62,644 nucleotides of DNA. It comes from Leptolyngbya sp. Heron Island J (GTDB lineage: Bacteria; Cyanobacteriota; Cyanobacteriia; Phormidesmidales; Phormidesmidaceae). Positions 27,350 through 35,765 of this stretch are shown piece by piece. The stretch spans positions 1-62,644 of the forward strand of contig NZ_AWNH01000034.1 of the NCBI RefSeq assembly GCF_000482245.1. The letters are read 5' to 3'. The position numbers and the translations under genes are program-made. The notes beneath the pieces are model-generated. The model did not search any database and was not told the DNA's origin. It worked only from the letters and a program-made list of their open reading frames with translations. How positions within the stretch are numbered: position 1 is the first letter of the stretch; each line of letters starts with the position of its first letter.

Positions 27350-28903
27350 TCAACTTTTTGCTGAGTGAGTGTTGTGATCGCTACCGCTACCGTAGATCAA
27401 GGACTCTCTCCAACGTCGCCAGTAGTAACTGGTAGACTGGCTGGGAGTGGCGGCCAGAAGCTGGTTAAGGGCACTGTAAACGGCCAAACTTAGGTAATGT
27501 CCTGTCCAGTCTAAAACAGCTGGAATGCCAACTTGGGGCAAAATCTTAGCCACTAGCAGCGGATGATAGATGGAGGTGCGTAGCAATGTTTTGGCCAGGG
27601 GTAAAAACTGGACAACATCCTGGAGAAATGGGCGAAGCACCGGATCACCCAAGGCCGCCATATCTTGAAAGATGGTAGTGAGCAGAGTGTTGATTTGGTC
27701 TTGATCCAGGGACTGATCTACCTCCAGACTCATGGCTTTTTGAAACAGCCAGGTGACAGCAATGTTGGGCTGATAGGGCTGTAACCAGCTGAGGGCCGAT
27801 GCGTTGAGCTGATCTTGCCGTAGAGCATCATCAATCCCCTCACTCAGACGACCCAGGTGTCGAATCATCGCCCCAAATCCACCAAAACTCAGGGGAGATT
27901 GGTGGCCACTGGCATCACCCACAGCCAATAGTCGGTTCCAGGGAAAGCGGAGGGGACTGTTGCGGTAGGCTGGGAAAAAGCCAAACAGGGCACGTTTGAA
28001 CTGTAGCTGTTCCAAGGGCACCCCTTGATAGTCAGGCAGAAGCTGAAAGTAATCTTCAAACAGATCCCTGAGGGTAATGCGGTCGGGATGGGCATCGAGA
28101 TAGGTAAACAAATAGGTGGTGCGGCCATCGCGGGCGGGAAAAGCCTCCCAAAAATATTGACACTGGTGTTTAATCGGCGTAAATGAGGCGATTAGATCAC
28201 CGGTTTGGTTATTCTGATAGCCCGTAGCACAGGTACCCACAACAAGACACACCGCGTCCGGGGGATGGCCCTGGCGAGCTTGCTGCACAATCGGGGAGAA
28301 ATGTCCCATTGTGTCAATTAACAGCCGCGTGGTTAAGGTTTTTTCGCCAGCAGTGACCTGCACGCCGTTGGCAGCCACCCGCGCCGAGGAGAAGGGGGTC
28401 TTTTCCATGAGCTCTCCCCCGGCAGCTAAAAACACCTGTTTGAGGGTTTCTAGCAGATATACCGGGTCAACACCAACATTGAGGACATCGCGCACCCAGA
28501 GATCTTCACCGCCCTCAAAGTAGATGCGGGCTGGATTATATTCAGTTGCGATCGCAGTCTCTAGCTGGACTTCACTCAAAAGACCCAGATCAACAAACGT
28601 CCTTAACTCACTACGAGAAATATTCCACTCTTGCTCCCGCCCTTTCAGGATATTTCGTTCCAATAAAGCTACCCGCCAGCCGCGACTAGCCAGGGTAGCA
28701 CCCAACATGATGCCAAGGGTGCCACCACAGATAACGACATCGTAGGGATCAGCCGGAAGCTCTAATGGCTCAGATTGAGTGGAGACTACATCGGGTACAG
28801 GAATCTTGCCATGGCGGTAGTTATGCCAGAGCGTATCCGCCCGCTGAAGACCTAGGTAAGGATTACCAGGAAGGGATTGCAGAATAGTTTGAGTGTGGGA
28901 CAT
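27350..28903 (-). CDS. cruP: CruP-type FAD-dependent lycopene-cyclase-like protein
   Basis: About 517 aa from the ATG at 28903 (MSHTQTIL). YDVVICGGTLGIMLGATLAS is an FAD-binding Rossmann motif, followed by the CruA/CruP signature LLERNILKGREQEWNISRSE, and LLAVGDASGHQSPLSFGGF is the C-terminal flavin motif. CruP proteins are found in cyanobacteria and plastids; the plant protein limits beta-carotene epoxidation and the family is related to lycopene cyclase CruA. Which activity this one has cannot be read here. About 116 bp separates it from the SirB1-like gene on the same strand. Confidence 0.78.
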   Translation of the reverse strand: MSHTQTILQSLPGNPYLGLQRADTLWHNYRHGKIPVPDVVSTQSEPLELPADPYDVVICGGTLGIMLGATLASRGWRVALLERNILKGREQEWNISRSELRTFVDLGLLSEVQLETAIATEYNPARIYFEGGEDLWVRDVLNVGVDPVYLLETLKQVFLAAGGELMEKTPFSSARVAANGVQVTAGEKTLTTRLLIDTMGHFSPIVQQARQGHPPDAVCLVVGTCATGYQNNQTGDLIASFTPIKHQCQYFWEAFPARDGRTTYLFTYLDAHPDRITLRDLFEDYFQLLPDYQGVPLEQLQFKRALFGFFPAYRNSPLRFPWNRLLAVGDASGHQSPLSFGGFGAMIRHLGRLSEGIDDALRQDQLNASALSWLQPYQPNIAVTWLFQKAMSLEVDQSLDQDQINTLLTTIFQDMAALGDPVLRPFLQDVVQFLPLAKTLLRTSIYHPLLVAKILPQVGIPAVLDWTGHYLSLAVYSALNQLLAATPSQSTSYYWRRWRESLIYGSGSDHNTHSAKS

Positions 28904-29012
28904 GGTGGTTGAAAGCAGGGGATGAGCAAGAGGTATGCAATTGAGGCTATGGGTATTGGTGGCGAGAGACAAAGGCGGATGAATACTATTCAACGTGTAG
29001 AAACAGCACCCA

Positions 29013-29918
29013 TCACACCCGTGCCTCCAACATCAGAGATGTCCCTAACCAGTTACCAGTGTCATCATAATCTCGGACAATGCGCTGACGCTGATGGGTC
29101 GATAGATACCAACAGAGTTCAATCTGAGCACCGTAGTGTTTTGGCAGCTGAGGATACACCGTGCAGCTGACATTACCAGGCAACAGCCAAAGCTGTAGCG
29201 ACTGTTCGACAGCCTGCCAGCGCTGCTGATCGACCGGAGTAAATCGTTGTGGCACTGTTTTAGGTGTCTTCTGGTCTGGGCGATTATCGTCAGGGGTAAA
29301 TGACAGGATCAACTCCTGTTTTGAACCTTGAGCCTGCCAATAGCTGGTACTCACCTGAGGAGTCTCCATGGTGGCGGGTAAATAGAGACATTCCCCCCGC
29401 CACTCCCCTAAAAGAGTGTCAATCGTTAAAACAGGGGGCATCGTTTCTGAGGGTGTCCCCTGGTCAGAAAAGCGATATTCCGGAATGAGCGTGACATAAT
29501 CGAGGATATGGTCTCCGCTGGCGCTACCCTTATACAGCTGCACTAGCCGCATCCGTCGATGGTCAGACAGTAGAGAAAACTCAGCCCCAAAACTACTGCA
29601 GGGATATCGCTGCATCGCTCCCTGGGAGAATGCACCCGTCGGGAAAAAACAGACATAGGGAATGGCACCAGGGTAGCCAAGGTCTCGCTCCAGGGTGTGG
29701 GTGGTTTTGCCTGGAGGGGTACGCTTTAAGACCAGGGTCATATGCTGATTAGGGCGATCTTCTTTCAGGGTGAGCACACTAGGGGTCTCACTCACCTGGT
29801 GTGCCATCGGGGAGAACTGCATAAAAGCTCCTCGCCATTCGCCAACATTCTTGCGGATATAGCTCCACTGCTCTGCATCCCACAGATGCTCAATGGCAAT
29901 ATCGTTAAAGTGGGTCAT
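29013..29918 (-). CDS. DUF3598 family lipocalin-like protein
   Basis: 301 aa, soluble, with two halves of similar beta-rich character. The first starts WSYIRKNVGEWRGAFMQFSP and the second LLGEWRGECLYLPATMETP, so the WRG motif is duplicated as expected for the tandem calycin/lipocalin-like barrels of DUF3598. Members are limited largely to cyanobacteria and photosynthetic eukaryotes; the ligand is unknown. Its ATG overlaps the stop of the upstream membrane-protein gene (ATGA), showing coupling. Confidence 0.75.
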   Translation of the reverse strand: MTHFNDIAIEHLWDAEQWSYIRKNVGEWRGAFMQFSPMAHQVSETPSVLTLKEDRPNQHMTLVLKRTPPGKTTHTLERDLGYPGAIPYVCFFPTGAFSQGAMQRYPCSSFGAEFSLLSDHRRMRLVQLYKGSASGDHILDYVTLIPEYRFSDQGTPSETMPPVLTIDTLLGEWRGECLYLPATMETPQVSTSYWQAQGSKQELILSFTPDDNRPDQKTPKTVPQRFTPVDQQRWQAVEQSLQLWLLPGNVSCTVYPQLPKHYGAQIELCWYLSTHQRQRIVRDYDDTGNWLGTSLMLEARV

Positions 29919-30613
29919 TGTGGGGCGACAGCAGCAGGACGCAGTGCCAGATAAACAGCCGCTCCTAACAGCGGCACCAGAGAGACCGCTCGCCAGCCAG
30001 GGGATAGATTACGTCTAGCAATGTCATCCCACAACAGGCTAGGTGTCAGTAGGGTGAGCAGGCAAAAATCTAAACTCATAACATGGATAAACTGACTGGT
30101 GGCAAACTGGTGAAGAAAGTCCTGCCAGGTCTCATACCAGTCTCCCTGGGCAAAACCGTAGATGATGAGTAAGAGGGTTGCGATCGCTACACCCACACCC
30201 ACCAATCGATGTTCCAACCCTTTGAGCAAAACAGTCTCCGTCGCCCGATAGGGTAAATCACAGGTCGGTTTTCTCAAAACCAAATACGGCATAAGCGCAA
30301 AGGCTCCAACACCAAAAGACCCGACTACAAACGGCCAGGCAAGTACACGTTGATCACGACCATCAGCGATCGCCAAACTGGCATAGACCACCGGCCATAC
30401 CCCCATCAAATTAAACAAAACCACCACCATAGGATTGAGCTGAGCCCACTGTCCTGTGGATAGGTGGAGAATCACATTTAGAGTATCGGGCTGACTCGGC
30501 GGTGACAGTAACACCGCATAGATTACAAAACCTAACCACAGCGCCCCCAGGGCAAATGATTGCCATCGTCCTAGTAGTAAAGGGTTTATCGCCATCTCTT
30601 TAGGCGTAGTCAT
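29915..30613 (-). CDS. Conserved cyanobacterial multi-pass membrane protein
   Basis: 232 aa with about six hydrophobic segments (around residues 17-37, 55-85, 92-112, 135-155, 170-190, 205-225). The motif ATEQFIHVMSLDF-like region reads SQFIHVMSLDFCLLTLLTPS here. Similar proteins of unknown function occur in cyanobacteria and chloroplasts. It is translationally coupled to the DUF3598 gene, suggesting a common pathway, possibly thylakoid lipid, pigment or carotenoid handling given cruP next door; this last point is inference only. Confidence 0.7.
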   Translation of the reverse strand: MTTPKEMAINPLLLGRWQSFALGALWLGFVIYAVLLSPPSQPDTLNVILHLSTGQWAQLNPMVVVLFNLMGVWPVVYASLAIADGRDQRVLAWPFVVGSFGVGAFALMPYLVLRKPTCDLPYRATETVLLKGLEHRLVGVGVAIATLLLIIYGFAQGDWYETWQDFLHQFATSQFIHVMSLDFCLLTLLTPSLLWDDIARRNLSPGWRAVSLVPLLGAAVYLALRPAAVAPQ

Positions 30614-30799
30614 ATCGTTACGGTGTGTTGAAAATTTAGACTTTTTTAAGTTTTAAGTTGGTATATCAACCAACATCAACCATTGCACTTATTGTACGGG
30701 GTGCCGTCTAACCTATAAAGAATGTCGTTAGCGTGATTTTGTAGACAACTGCCACTCACCAACGGCAGTGATTTATAAACAATCAGGTCCTAACCTACG

Positions 30800-31726
30800 A
30801 TGAAAGTTCACGAGTTCCTGCGGCTATACGAATCAGGCCATCGAAACTTTAAAGGAATTAATCTGAGCGGTGCCGATCTGTCGAACTGTATTTTAGTCAA
30901 TGTTGATCTATCCGGTGCCAATCTTACAGGGGTCAACCTCAGTCGAGCATTTCTCACCAAAGGGCAATTTGTTGGTGCCCAGCTCCAGCGCGCCAATCTA
31001 GAGTTTGCCAAATTAAGTGAAAGTAACTTTAACCATGCCAATCTCACCAAGATTGAAGGTCGTGGTGCCTTTTGGATCAAATCCGACCTCTCCCATGCTC
31101 GCCTCAGTGGGGCTCAACTGTCCCATGTAAACTTTCGCCAAAGCTGTTTGCACTGCGCCAACTTCTGCGGTGCGGCCTTACCAGGCGTCAATCTAAGAGA
31201 AGCCCAACTCAGGGGTACAAATTTGGCCTGGACCAATTTAAGCGCAGCCAAACTTTATGGAGCCGATATCACCGCTGTTCAATTCAATGGAGCCAATTTA
31301 GAACGAGCGCGACTAAACGGACTCAATTTTCGCGGCTTTGACCTCAATGGCATTAACTTTTCCCAGGCCCATATGAAAGGAGCCGATCTACGGGAGACCA
31401 ATTTAACAGCTGCCAATTTGTCCTCAGCCCAGATGCAGCATGCCAATCTACAGAGGGCCAACATGGTGGGAGTGAATTTAAACTACACCCAATTACAGCG
31501 GGCCAATCTTGTTAACGCCGATCTCAGCCGAGCTACCCTCAATCAGGTCGATCTAACCGGTGCGATCGTCAGCAATACGCTGTTAGATAACTCCACACCA
31601 AACATGACGTCAGCAGATCCGGAGTTCCACCGTCAACCCGTGGCAATTCCACCCCTGTCGCAGCAGCCCCCAGTTATAGCCTCCAGGCTAAATATGGGAC
31701 TGCTGTCATCTGTTATTGTCAGATAG
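30800..31726 (+). CDS. Pentapeptide-repeat protein (308 aa)
   Basis: From MKVHEFLRLYESGHRNFKGI the sequence becomes about 230 residues of A(N/D)LxX pentapeptides (e.g. GANLTGVNLSRAFL) up to residue 260, forming a right-handed quadrilateral beta-helix. A short non-repeat tail follows. No signal peptide is seen, so a cytoplasmic location is likely. The N-terminal pattern M-x-V-x-E-F-L-x-x-Y-x-x-G-x-R-x-F-x-G-I recurs in the second pentapeptide protein at 37499. It is divergent from the membrane-protein/DUF3598 operon. Function unknown. Confidence 0.85.
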   Translation: MKVHEFLRLYESGHRNFKGINLSGADLSNCILVNVDLSGANLTGVNLSRAFLTKGQFVGAQLQRANLEFAKLSESNFNHANLTKIEGRGAFWIKSDLSHARLSGAQLSHVNFRQSCLHCANFCGAALPGVNLREAQLRGTNLAWTNLSAAKLYGADITAVQFNGANLERARLNGLNFRGFDLNGINFSQAHMKGADLRETNLTAANLSSAQMQHANLQRANMVGVNLNYTQLQRANLVNADLSRATLNQVDLTGAIVSNTLLDNSTPNMTSADPEFHRQPVAIPPLSQQPPVIASRLNMGLLSSVIVR

Positions 31727-31760
31727 ACCCGCGCCAGTCACATTCAGCCCTTATGGATCT

Positions 31761-32102
31761 ATGGCTACATCGTCCCAGCTAGGTCTCATACTTGTTACCA
31801 CAGCTTCTGAAAGCGAAGCCCGCACAATTGCCGAGAGCCTACTTGACAACCAGCTGGCAGCCTGTGTCAGCATCACTCCTATTCAATCCATCTATCGCTG
31901 GCAGGGGAGCATCCACAATGATGCTGAATATCAGCTGACGATCAAAACTGACCTGGCCTTATTTGAACAAATAGCCACCCAAGTCACCCAACAGCACAGC
32001 TACGATCTACCTGAAATCATCGCTGTGCCAATGGTTGCGAGCACCGAAGCCTATGAACAGTGGATCAGAGAACAGGTTGACAAGGAAAGATATAAGGAGT
32101 AA
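31761..32102 (+). CDS. cutA: CutA divalent-cation tolerance protein
   Basis: About 113 aa from ATG 31761, giving the normal CutA length; an upstream TTG-started extension is not conserved. GLILVTTASESEARTIAESL, LAACVSITPIQSIYRW and YDLPEIIAVPM are the family motifs. CutA forms very stable trimers and is linked to copper or other divalent-metal tolerance, but its biochemical role remains unsettled. The start of the long frame overlaps the end of the pentapeptide gene. Confidence 0.92.
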   Translation: MATSSQLGLILVTTASESEARTIAESLLDNQLAACVSITPIQSIYRWQGSIHNDAEYQLTIKTDLALFEQIATQVTQQHSYDLPEIIAVPMVASTEAYEQWIREQVDKERYKE

Positions 32103-32246
32103 AGGATTTGCTTGTGCCGTTTCTCTCTCGATAAAATCTTATCCCAATTACGGCCAAGGAAAGGGTACCAGGCTTGAGCGCTTCTACTCAGTAACATCTA
32201 CTCACTCAGGTGTTGCCAAAGTCACTACACCATCCCCACTTCGGAC

Positions 32247-32855
32247 TCAAAACAGCTTAGCTGTCTGAGCCTCAACATCATATGCATAGCGAGTCTTATA
32301 GTCAGTGACGCCGTAGAGATTAAAGGAGACTGTCGGTTCATCGCCCAGGGGTTGTACCTGATGAATTGCGCCAGGGGTAAACCCAATAATGTCACCGGGG
32401 CCTAAGACTTTCTCATCAACAGCTTCCAGACGATGGGGTTGCTCTGCAGTAGGAGAACGTCGCCACAGACGATTTTTTTCTTCACCACCGATCATAGCAA
32501 CAATCCCCCAGGTACCGTGGTTATGAATGGTTGACACCTGGCCTGGGGCCCAAGCTACCATCTGCACAGTTAGGGGGAATTCGTACTCTCGGTATAAAAA
32601 TTTGACAGACCACCCCGTTTTGGCGGACGGTGGATCATATTCCATCTGTAGCCAGTAGGAACTTGTTAACAACTGACGCACCAGCGGTGTGATCTTTTGA
32701 ATACGACGACTGTTATCACTCTCGTCGGCCAAAATATCTTCTAAATCAGTTAAGAATCGGTATAGCCGATAGACCCGCTCGGGAGCTTGTACATCGGTAT
32801 TACCAAACGTAGTGTACTGACCATCTTCGGTCACCAGCCAATTGTGATTCGTCAT
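32247..32855 (-). CDS. Cupin, cysteine-dioxygenase-like protein
   Basis: 202 aa. VSTIHNHGTWGIVAMIGG is the first cupin motif with two metal-binding His, and GDIIGFTPGAIHQV is the second cupin motif. N-terminal residues about 25-70 are helical (RLYRFLTDLEDILAD). It fits the cysteine dioxygenase/PCO-like superfamily: mononuclear iron thiol dioxygenases. The Cys-Tyr crosslink residues of mammalian CDO were not identified. It converges with cutA. Substrate unknown. Confidence 0.75.
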   Translation of the reverse strand: MTNHNWLVTEDGQYTTFGNTDVQAPERVYRLYRFLTDLEDILADESDNSRRIQKITPLVRQLLTSSYWLQMEYDPPSAKTGWSVKFLYREYEFPLTVQMVAWAPGQVSTIHNHGTWGIVAMIGGEEKNRLWRRSPTAEQPHRLEAVDEKVLGPGDIIGFTPGAIHQVQPLGDEPTVSFNLYGVTDYKTRYAYDVEAQTAKLF

Positions 32856-33284
32856 AGGCAGAAAAGTAGATGGCCTGTATTAACCGCTTCATCTTAGATT
32901 TTCAACAAGACAAAGATACAGTTACAGGCTGATATTTAGAACATTGCTTCACTGTAACAATGGTATACGAAAGAAACGTTTAATCTTGTAACAGCCGTGT
33001 ATCCAAAGCATGTTCTTAGACAAACCATACCTAGACGCTGACAATTAGAGTCCCCGAATCGGTCAACCAACTAGGCCAATAGACAAATGAGATTAAGCCA
33101 TATGGCCTGAAAGGGATTTGCGCCATAAACCTTTTTGCAGCTTTGATAGTCAGAACCTATTATCTTCTGTTCTATTCCTTTCCTCTCAGTTTGAATCGAT
33201 TGGCAGGATAACTAATGCCAACCTTCGTAAATCTTTCAAACAAAACTCGACTCTTTTAACGCCCCTAAAACACTTGTGGTACGA
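32856..33284. other. Intergenic region, no gene seen
   Basis: About 430 bp between divergent genes (cupin on minus, FGE-fold lipoprotein on plus). It should contain both promoters. No open frame, repeat or RNA motif was recognised. Confidence 0.5.
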
Positions 33285-34250
33285 ATGCTGAACTCACGCT
33301 CAACCAGATACCTGCGTCGGCCTCTAGTCTGGGCACTGCTGGGAGTTTCCTTGATTGCCGGATGTGGCCAGGCTAATTCCCAGGTAGCGTTGAACGATAG
33401 CCTTACCTCAAATAGTCAAGATAGTCGCTGTGTGCAGGATTCTGTATACATTGAGCGTGGTCGCTACGTAGCGGGTAGTGATCAAGCCGAGCGAGATTAT
33501 GCCTACCGAATTTCGGCCGAGGCCTTGGCCGATCGCCCTGAAGATGTCGCGGAGTTGGAAACGCGTCTACGTCAACAGCGATGGTTTGATTTTGAACCAG
33601 ACCAAAGCACCCGGCGCATGGCGGCATTTTGCATCGGTCGCAACCTGGTCACCAACGAAGAATATCAAGAATTTGTGCTGGCCACTGGCTATCATCAGCC
33701 CGGTATTACCCCTGAGAACTATCAAGAGCAAAATATGCTGGTACACTCCTACCAGGATTTACGACCCTACTTTTGGAGAAGCTTCCAGTTTCCACCGGGT
33801 AAAGCTAGCTATCCAGTAGTGCTAGTGTCTCAGAAAGATGCATTGGCTTATGCTGCCTGGAAAAGTCAAGAAGATGGCGTGGAATATAGCCTGCCAACTG
33901 CAGATGAGTGGGAAAAAGCAGCCCGTGGTCAGGATGGTCGCTACTTTACCTGGGGTAACAATTGGCAAGGTCAGGCCACTAACTGGCAAAAAAATGGACC
34001 TACAGGTACCAGCCGGGTGAGTGCGTATCCCCTCAGCCAAAGCGTATACGGTGTGGAAGATATGGCGGGTAATGTGTTTGAGTTTACCTCCACAGTGTAC
34101 AGACAAGACGGCCAGGAACGCGCCATTATGAAAGGCTGTGCCTGGGATGATCTACCAGGATTTTGTCGTACGGCCTATCGCCATGGCCGACCTACGACCT
34201 ATCGCCACATCTTATTTGGATTTCGCCTGGTATCCGACCCACAGCGCTAG
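33285..34250 (+). CDS. FGE/SUMF1-fold lipoprotein, probably not an active FGE
   Basis: About 321 aa from the ATG at 33285 (a GTG at 33276 adds three residues). SLIAGCGQ is a lipobox, so the mature protein is a lipoprotein outside the cytoplasm. The remainder is a formylglycine-generating-enzyme (SUMF1) fold: VTNEEYQEFVLATGYH, LPTADEWEKAARGQDGR, MAGNVFEFT and the C-terminal FGFRLV. In true FGE a Cys-x4-Cys pair binds copper; here one Cys (GFCRTAYRHGR) is retained and the first is replaced in WDDLPGFC. It is probably a non-catalytic or differently acting FGE-fold protein. Confidence 0.8.
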   Translation: MLNSRSTRYLRRPLVWALLGVSLIAGCGQANSQVALNDSLTSNSQDSRCVQDSVYIERGRYVAGSDQAERDYAYRISAEALADRPEDVAELETRLRQQRWFDFEPDQSTRRMAAFCIGRNLVTNEEYQEFVLATGYHQPGITPENYQEQNMLVHSYQDLRPYFWRSFQFPPGKASYPVVLVSQKDALAYAAWKSQEDGVEYSLPTADEWEKAARGQDGRYFTWGNNWQGQATNWQKNGPTGTSRVSAYPLSQSVYGVEDMAGNVFEFTSTVYRQDGQERAIMKGCAWDDLPGFCRTAYRHGRPTTYRHILFGFRLVSDPQR

Positions 34251-34450
34251 TTATCAGCAATATTTATCTGTTGCACTACTTCCCTTTTCCATAAAGTATC
34301 GGTCATTGAAAAATCAGGGTTGAACCGATTCGACTTTCAGCTAATTAGCAGCCCTCTCTCAGGCAAAATTAATCTTTGGCTCGAATAATATTTGATGGAT
34401 TAATTTGTCGATTTGGTTTCGGCTGCATTATTATCTGTTCAATGCTTTAA

Positions 34451-34456
34451 GAGGAG
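34451..34456 (+). promoter_or_regulatory. Strong Shine-Dalgarno sequence of the Cys-repeat lipoprotein
   Basis: GAGGAG lies 8 bp before the ATG at 34465. It is one of the best ribosome binding sites in the window and fixes the start and frame of this low-complexity gene. Confidence 0.8.
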
Positions 34457-34464
34457 CCCTCTGA

Positions 34465-34698
34465 ATGAAAGTTAACTACATGGCAGCTGTTGCGGCTGCA
34501 TCTATGCTCAGTATTGGTGTTTTGGCTGGTTGTGGCGGTGCGGCTGACCCTTGTGCGGCTGACCCCTGTGCTGCTCCCACTGAAGAAGTGGCACCCTGTG
34601 CTGCTCCCGCTGAAGACCCCTGTGCTGCTCCCGCTGAAGACCCCTGTGCTGCCCCTGAGGACCCCTGTGCGGCTCCGGCTGACCCCTGTGCTGGCTAA
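34465..34698 (+). CDS. Small lipoprotein with DPCAAP repeats
   Basis: 77 aa. Signal peptide with lipobox VLAGC (lipid-anchored Cys23). The mature part is almost entirely seven PCA units, mainly D-P-C-A-A-P, with Cys at 30, 35, 45, 53, 61, 68 and 75 and intervening acidic residues (AEDP, PTEEVAP). Such regularly spaced Cys and acids could bind metal ions or form disulfide-linked chains at the cell surface; that is inference. The DNA repeats are imperfect 21-24-bp units. It sits 214 bp after the FGE-fold lipoprotein on the same strand. I recognise no named family. Confidence 0.75.
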   Translation: MKVNYMAAVAAASMLSIGVLAGCGGAADPCAADPCAAPTEEVAPCAAPAEDPCAAPAEDPCAAPEDPCAAPADPCAG

Positions 34699-34756
34699 CA
34701 TCGGCTAAAAACTGGATATTGCATTGTCTCTAAAAACCGAATATTTCACATAGTCT

Positions 34757-34786
34757 GGCTTCCTGAAGTATTTTCGGGGAGCCTTT
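34757..34786 (+). terminator. Possible terminator after Cys-repeat lipoprotein
   Basis: GGCTTCC (34757-34763) pairs with GGGAGCC (34777-34783) with one G-U pair and is followed by TTTGCT. It lies about 60 bp after the stop codon. The loop is long (13 nt) and the T-run short, so this is tentative. Confidence 0.4.
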
Positions 34787-34828
34787 GCTATGGTTGCCTT
34801 GTGATAACTCTACTCGGAGGTATATGAC

Positions 34829-35701
34829 GTGAAGGTTGGATTTATTGGCCTCGGTACGATGGGTACCCCCATGGCACTGAATTTGTTAGCCGCCGGGCAT
34901 CACCTCACTGTTCATAATCGTAGTCGCGATCGCGAACTCCCCCTGGTCGAAGCCGGAGCCCAGCGAGCCGCTTCACCTGCCGCTGCCGCTGCCGCTGCCG
35001 AAGTCGTCGTCATTTGCGTCAGTGATACCCCCGATGTAGAAGCCGTCATCCTCGGTCCTGAGGGTGTGATTGCCGGGGCACAGCCTAACACCCTGGTCAT
35101 CGACATGTCCACCATCAGCCCCACTGCGACGCGGACCATTGCCACCCAACTCGCAAGCCAACAGATCGCCATGCTTGATGCTCCAGTATCCGGTGGCTCA
35201 GAAGGTGCTAAAAACGGCACCCTCTCAATTATGGTGGGCGGTGAAGCCGACGCATTCACCAGAGCCATGCCCGTTTTACAAGCCATGGGCACAACCATCA
35301 CCCACATTGGCCCCAACGGCGCAGGTCAAACCACTAAAGCCATCAATCAGATTGTGGTAGCCGGCACCTTTTGGGCCGTCGCAGAAGGTCTAGCTCTGGG
35401 GCTCAAAGCCGAGCTTGATATGGAAAAAGTCGTTCAGGCTGTCGGCGGTGGTGCCGCTGGCTCCTGGGCCTTTACCAACCGCTCCGGCAATATGCTCGAC
35501 AACACCTACCCCTTAGGATTTCGCATGCGGCTTCACCGCAAAGATCTATTAATTGCCCTAGAAGCAGCCCGTGAGCTAGGGCTGCCCCTACCCATGGCCG
35601 CCTATGTAGAGCAAATTGAAAGTGGTCTGATTGCCCAAGGCTTTGGCGATGAAGACATGTCAGCCATCGCCCGCAGTTTGAGAGAAATGGGGGGCATTTA
35701 G
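34829..35701 (+). CDS. Beta-hydroxyacid dehydrogenase (GarR/HIBADH family)
   Basis: 290 aa with a GTG start fixed by CGGAGG 8 bp upstream (34815-34820). VGFIGLGTMGTPMALNLL is the NAD(P)-binding glycine motif. DAPVSGGSEGAKNGTL is the substrate-binding signature and GQTTKAINQI carries the catalytic lysine. The family includes tartronate-semialdehyde, glyoxylate/succinic-semialdehyde and 3-hydroxyisobutyrate dehydrogenases. Exact substrate is not clear; in cyanobacteria a glyoxylate or tartronate semialdehyde reductase role in photorespiration is plausible. Confidence 0.87.
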   Translation: MKVGFIGLGTMGTPMALNLLAAGHHLTVHNRSRDRELPLVEAGAQRAASPAAAAAAAEVVVICVSDTPDVEAVILGPEGVIAGAQPNTLVIDMSTISPTATRTIATQLASQQIAMLDAPVSGGSEGAKNGTLSIMVGGEADAFTRAMPVLQAMGTTITHIGPNGAGQTTKAINQIVVAGTFWAVAEGLALGLKAELDMEKVVQAVGGGAAGSWAFTNRSGNMLDNTYPLGFRMRLHRKDLLIALEAARELGLPLPMAAYVEQIESGLIAQGFGDEDMSAIARSLREMGGI

Positions 35702-35721
35702 AGGGTGGCAGGGAGCATACT

Positions 35722-35762
35722 CATCCACCCCATCACCCATCCACCCATCCACCCATCCACCC
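35722..35762 (+). repeat. Short tandem repeat of CATCCACC
   Basis: Four to five imperfect copies of the octamer CATCCACC fill the 64-bp gap between two convergent genes. Such arrays vary in copy number through slippage. It has no spacers and is not CRISPR. Confidence 0.85.
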
Positions 35763-35765
35763 CTT

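Noticed and set aside
34490-34708. Alternative frame over the Cys-repeat lipoprotein
   Set aside because: The Shine-Dalgarno sequence, lipobox and regular repeats support the 34465 frame; the other is a Leu/Val-rich shadow.
35722-35762. CATCCACC repeats as a possible CRISPR
   Set aside because: Units are 8 bp, contiguous and without spacers; a simple slippage repeat.
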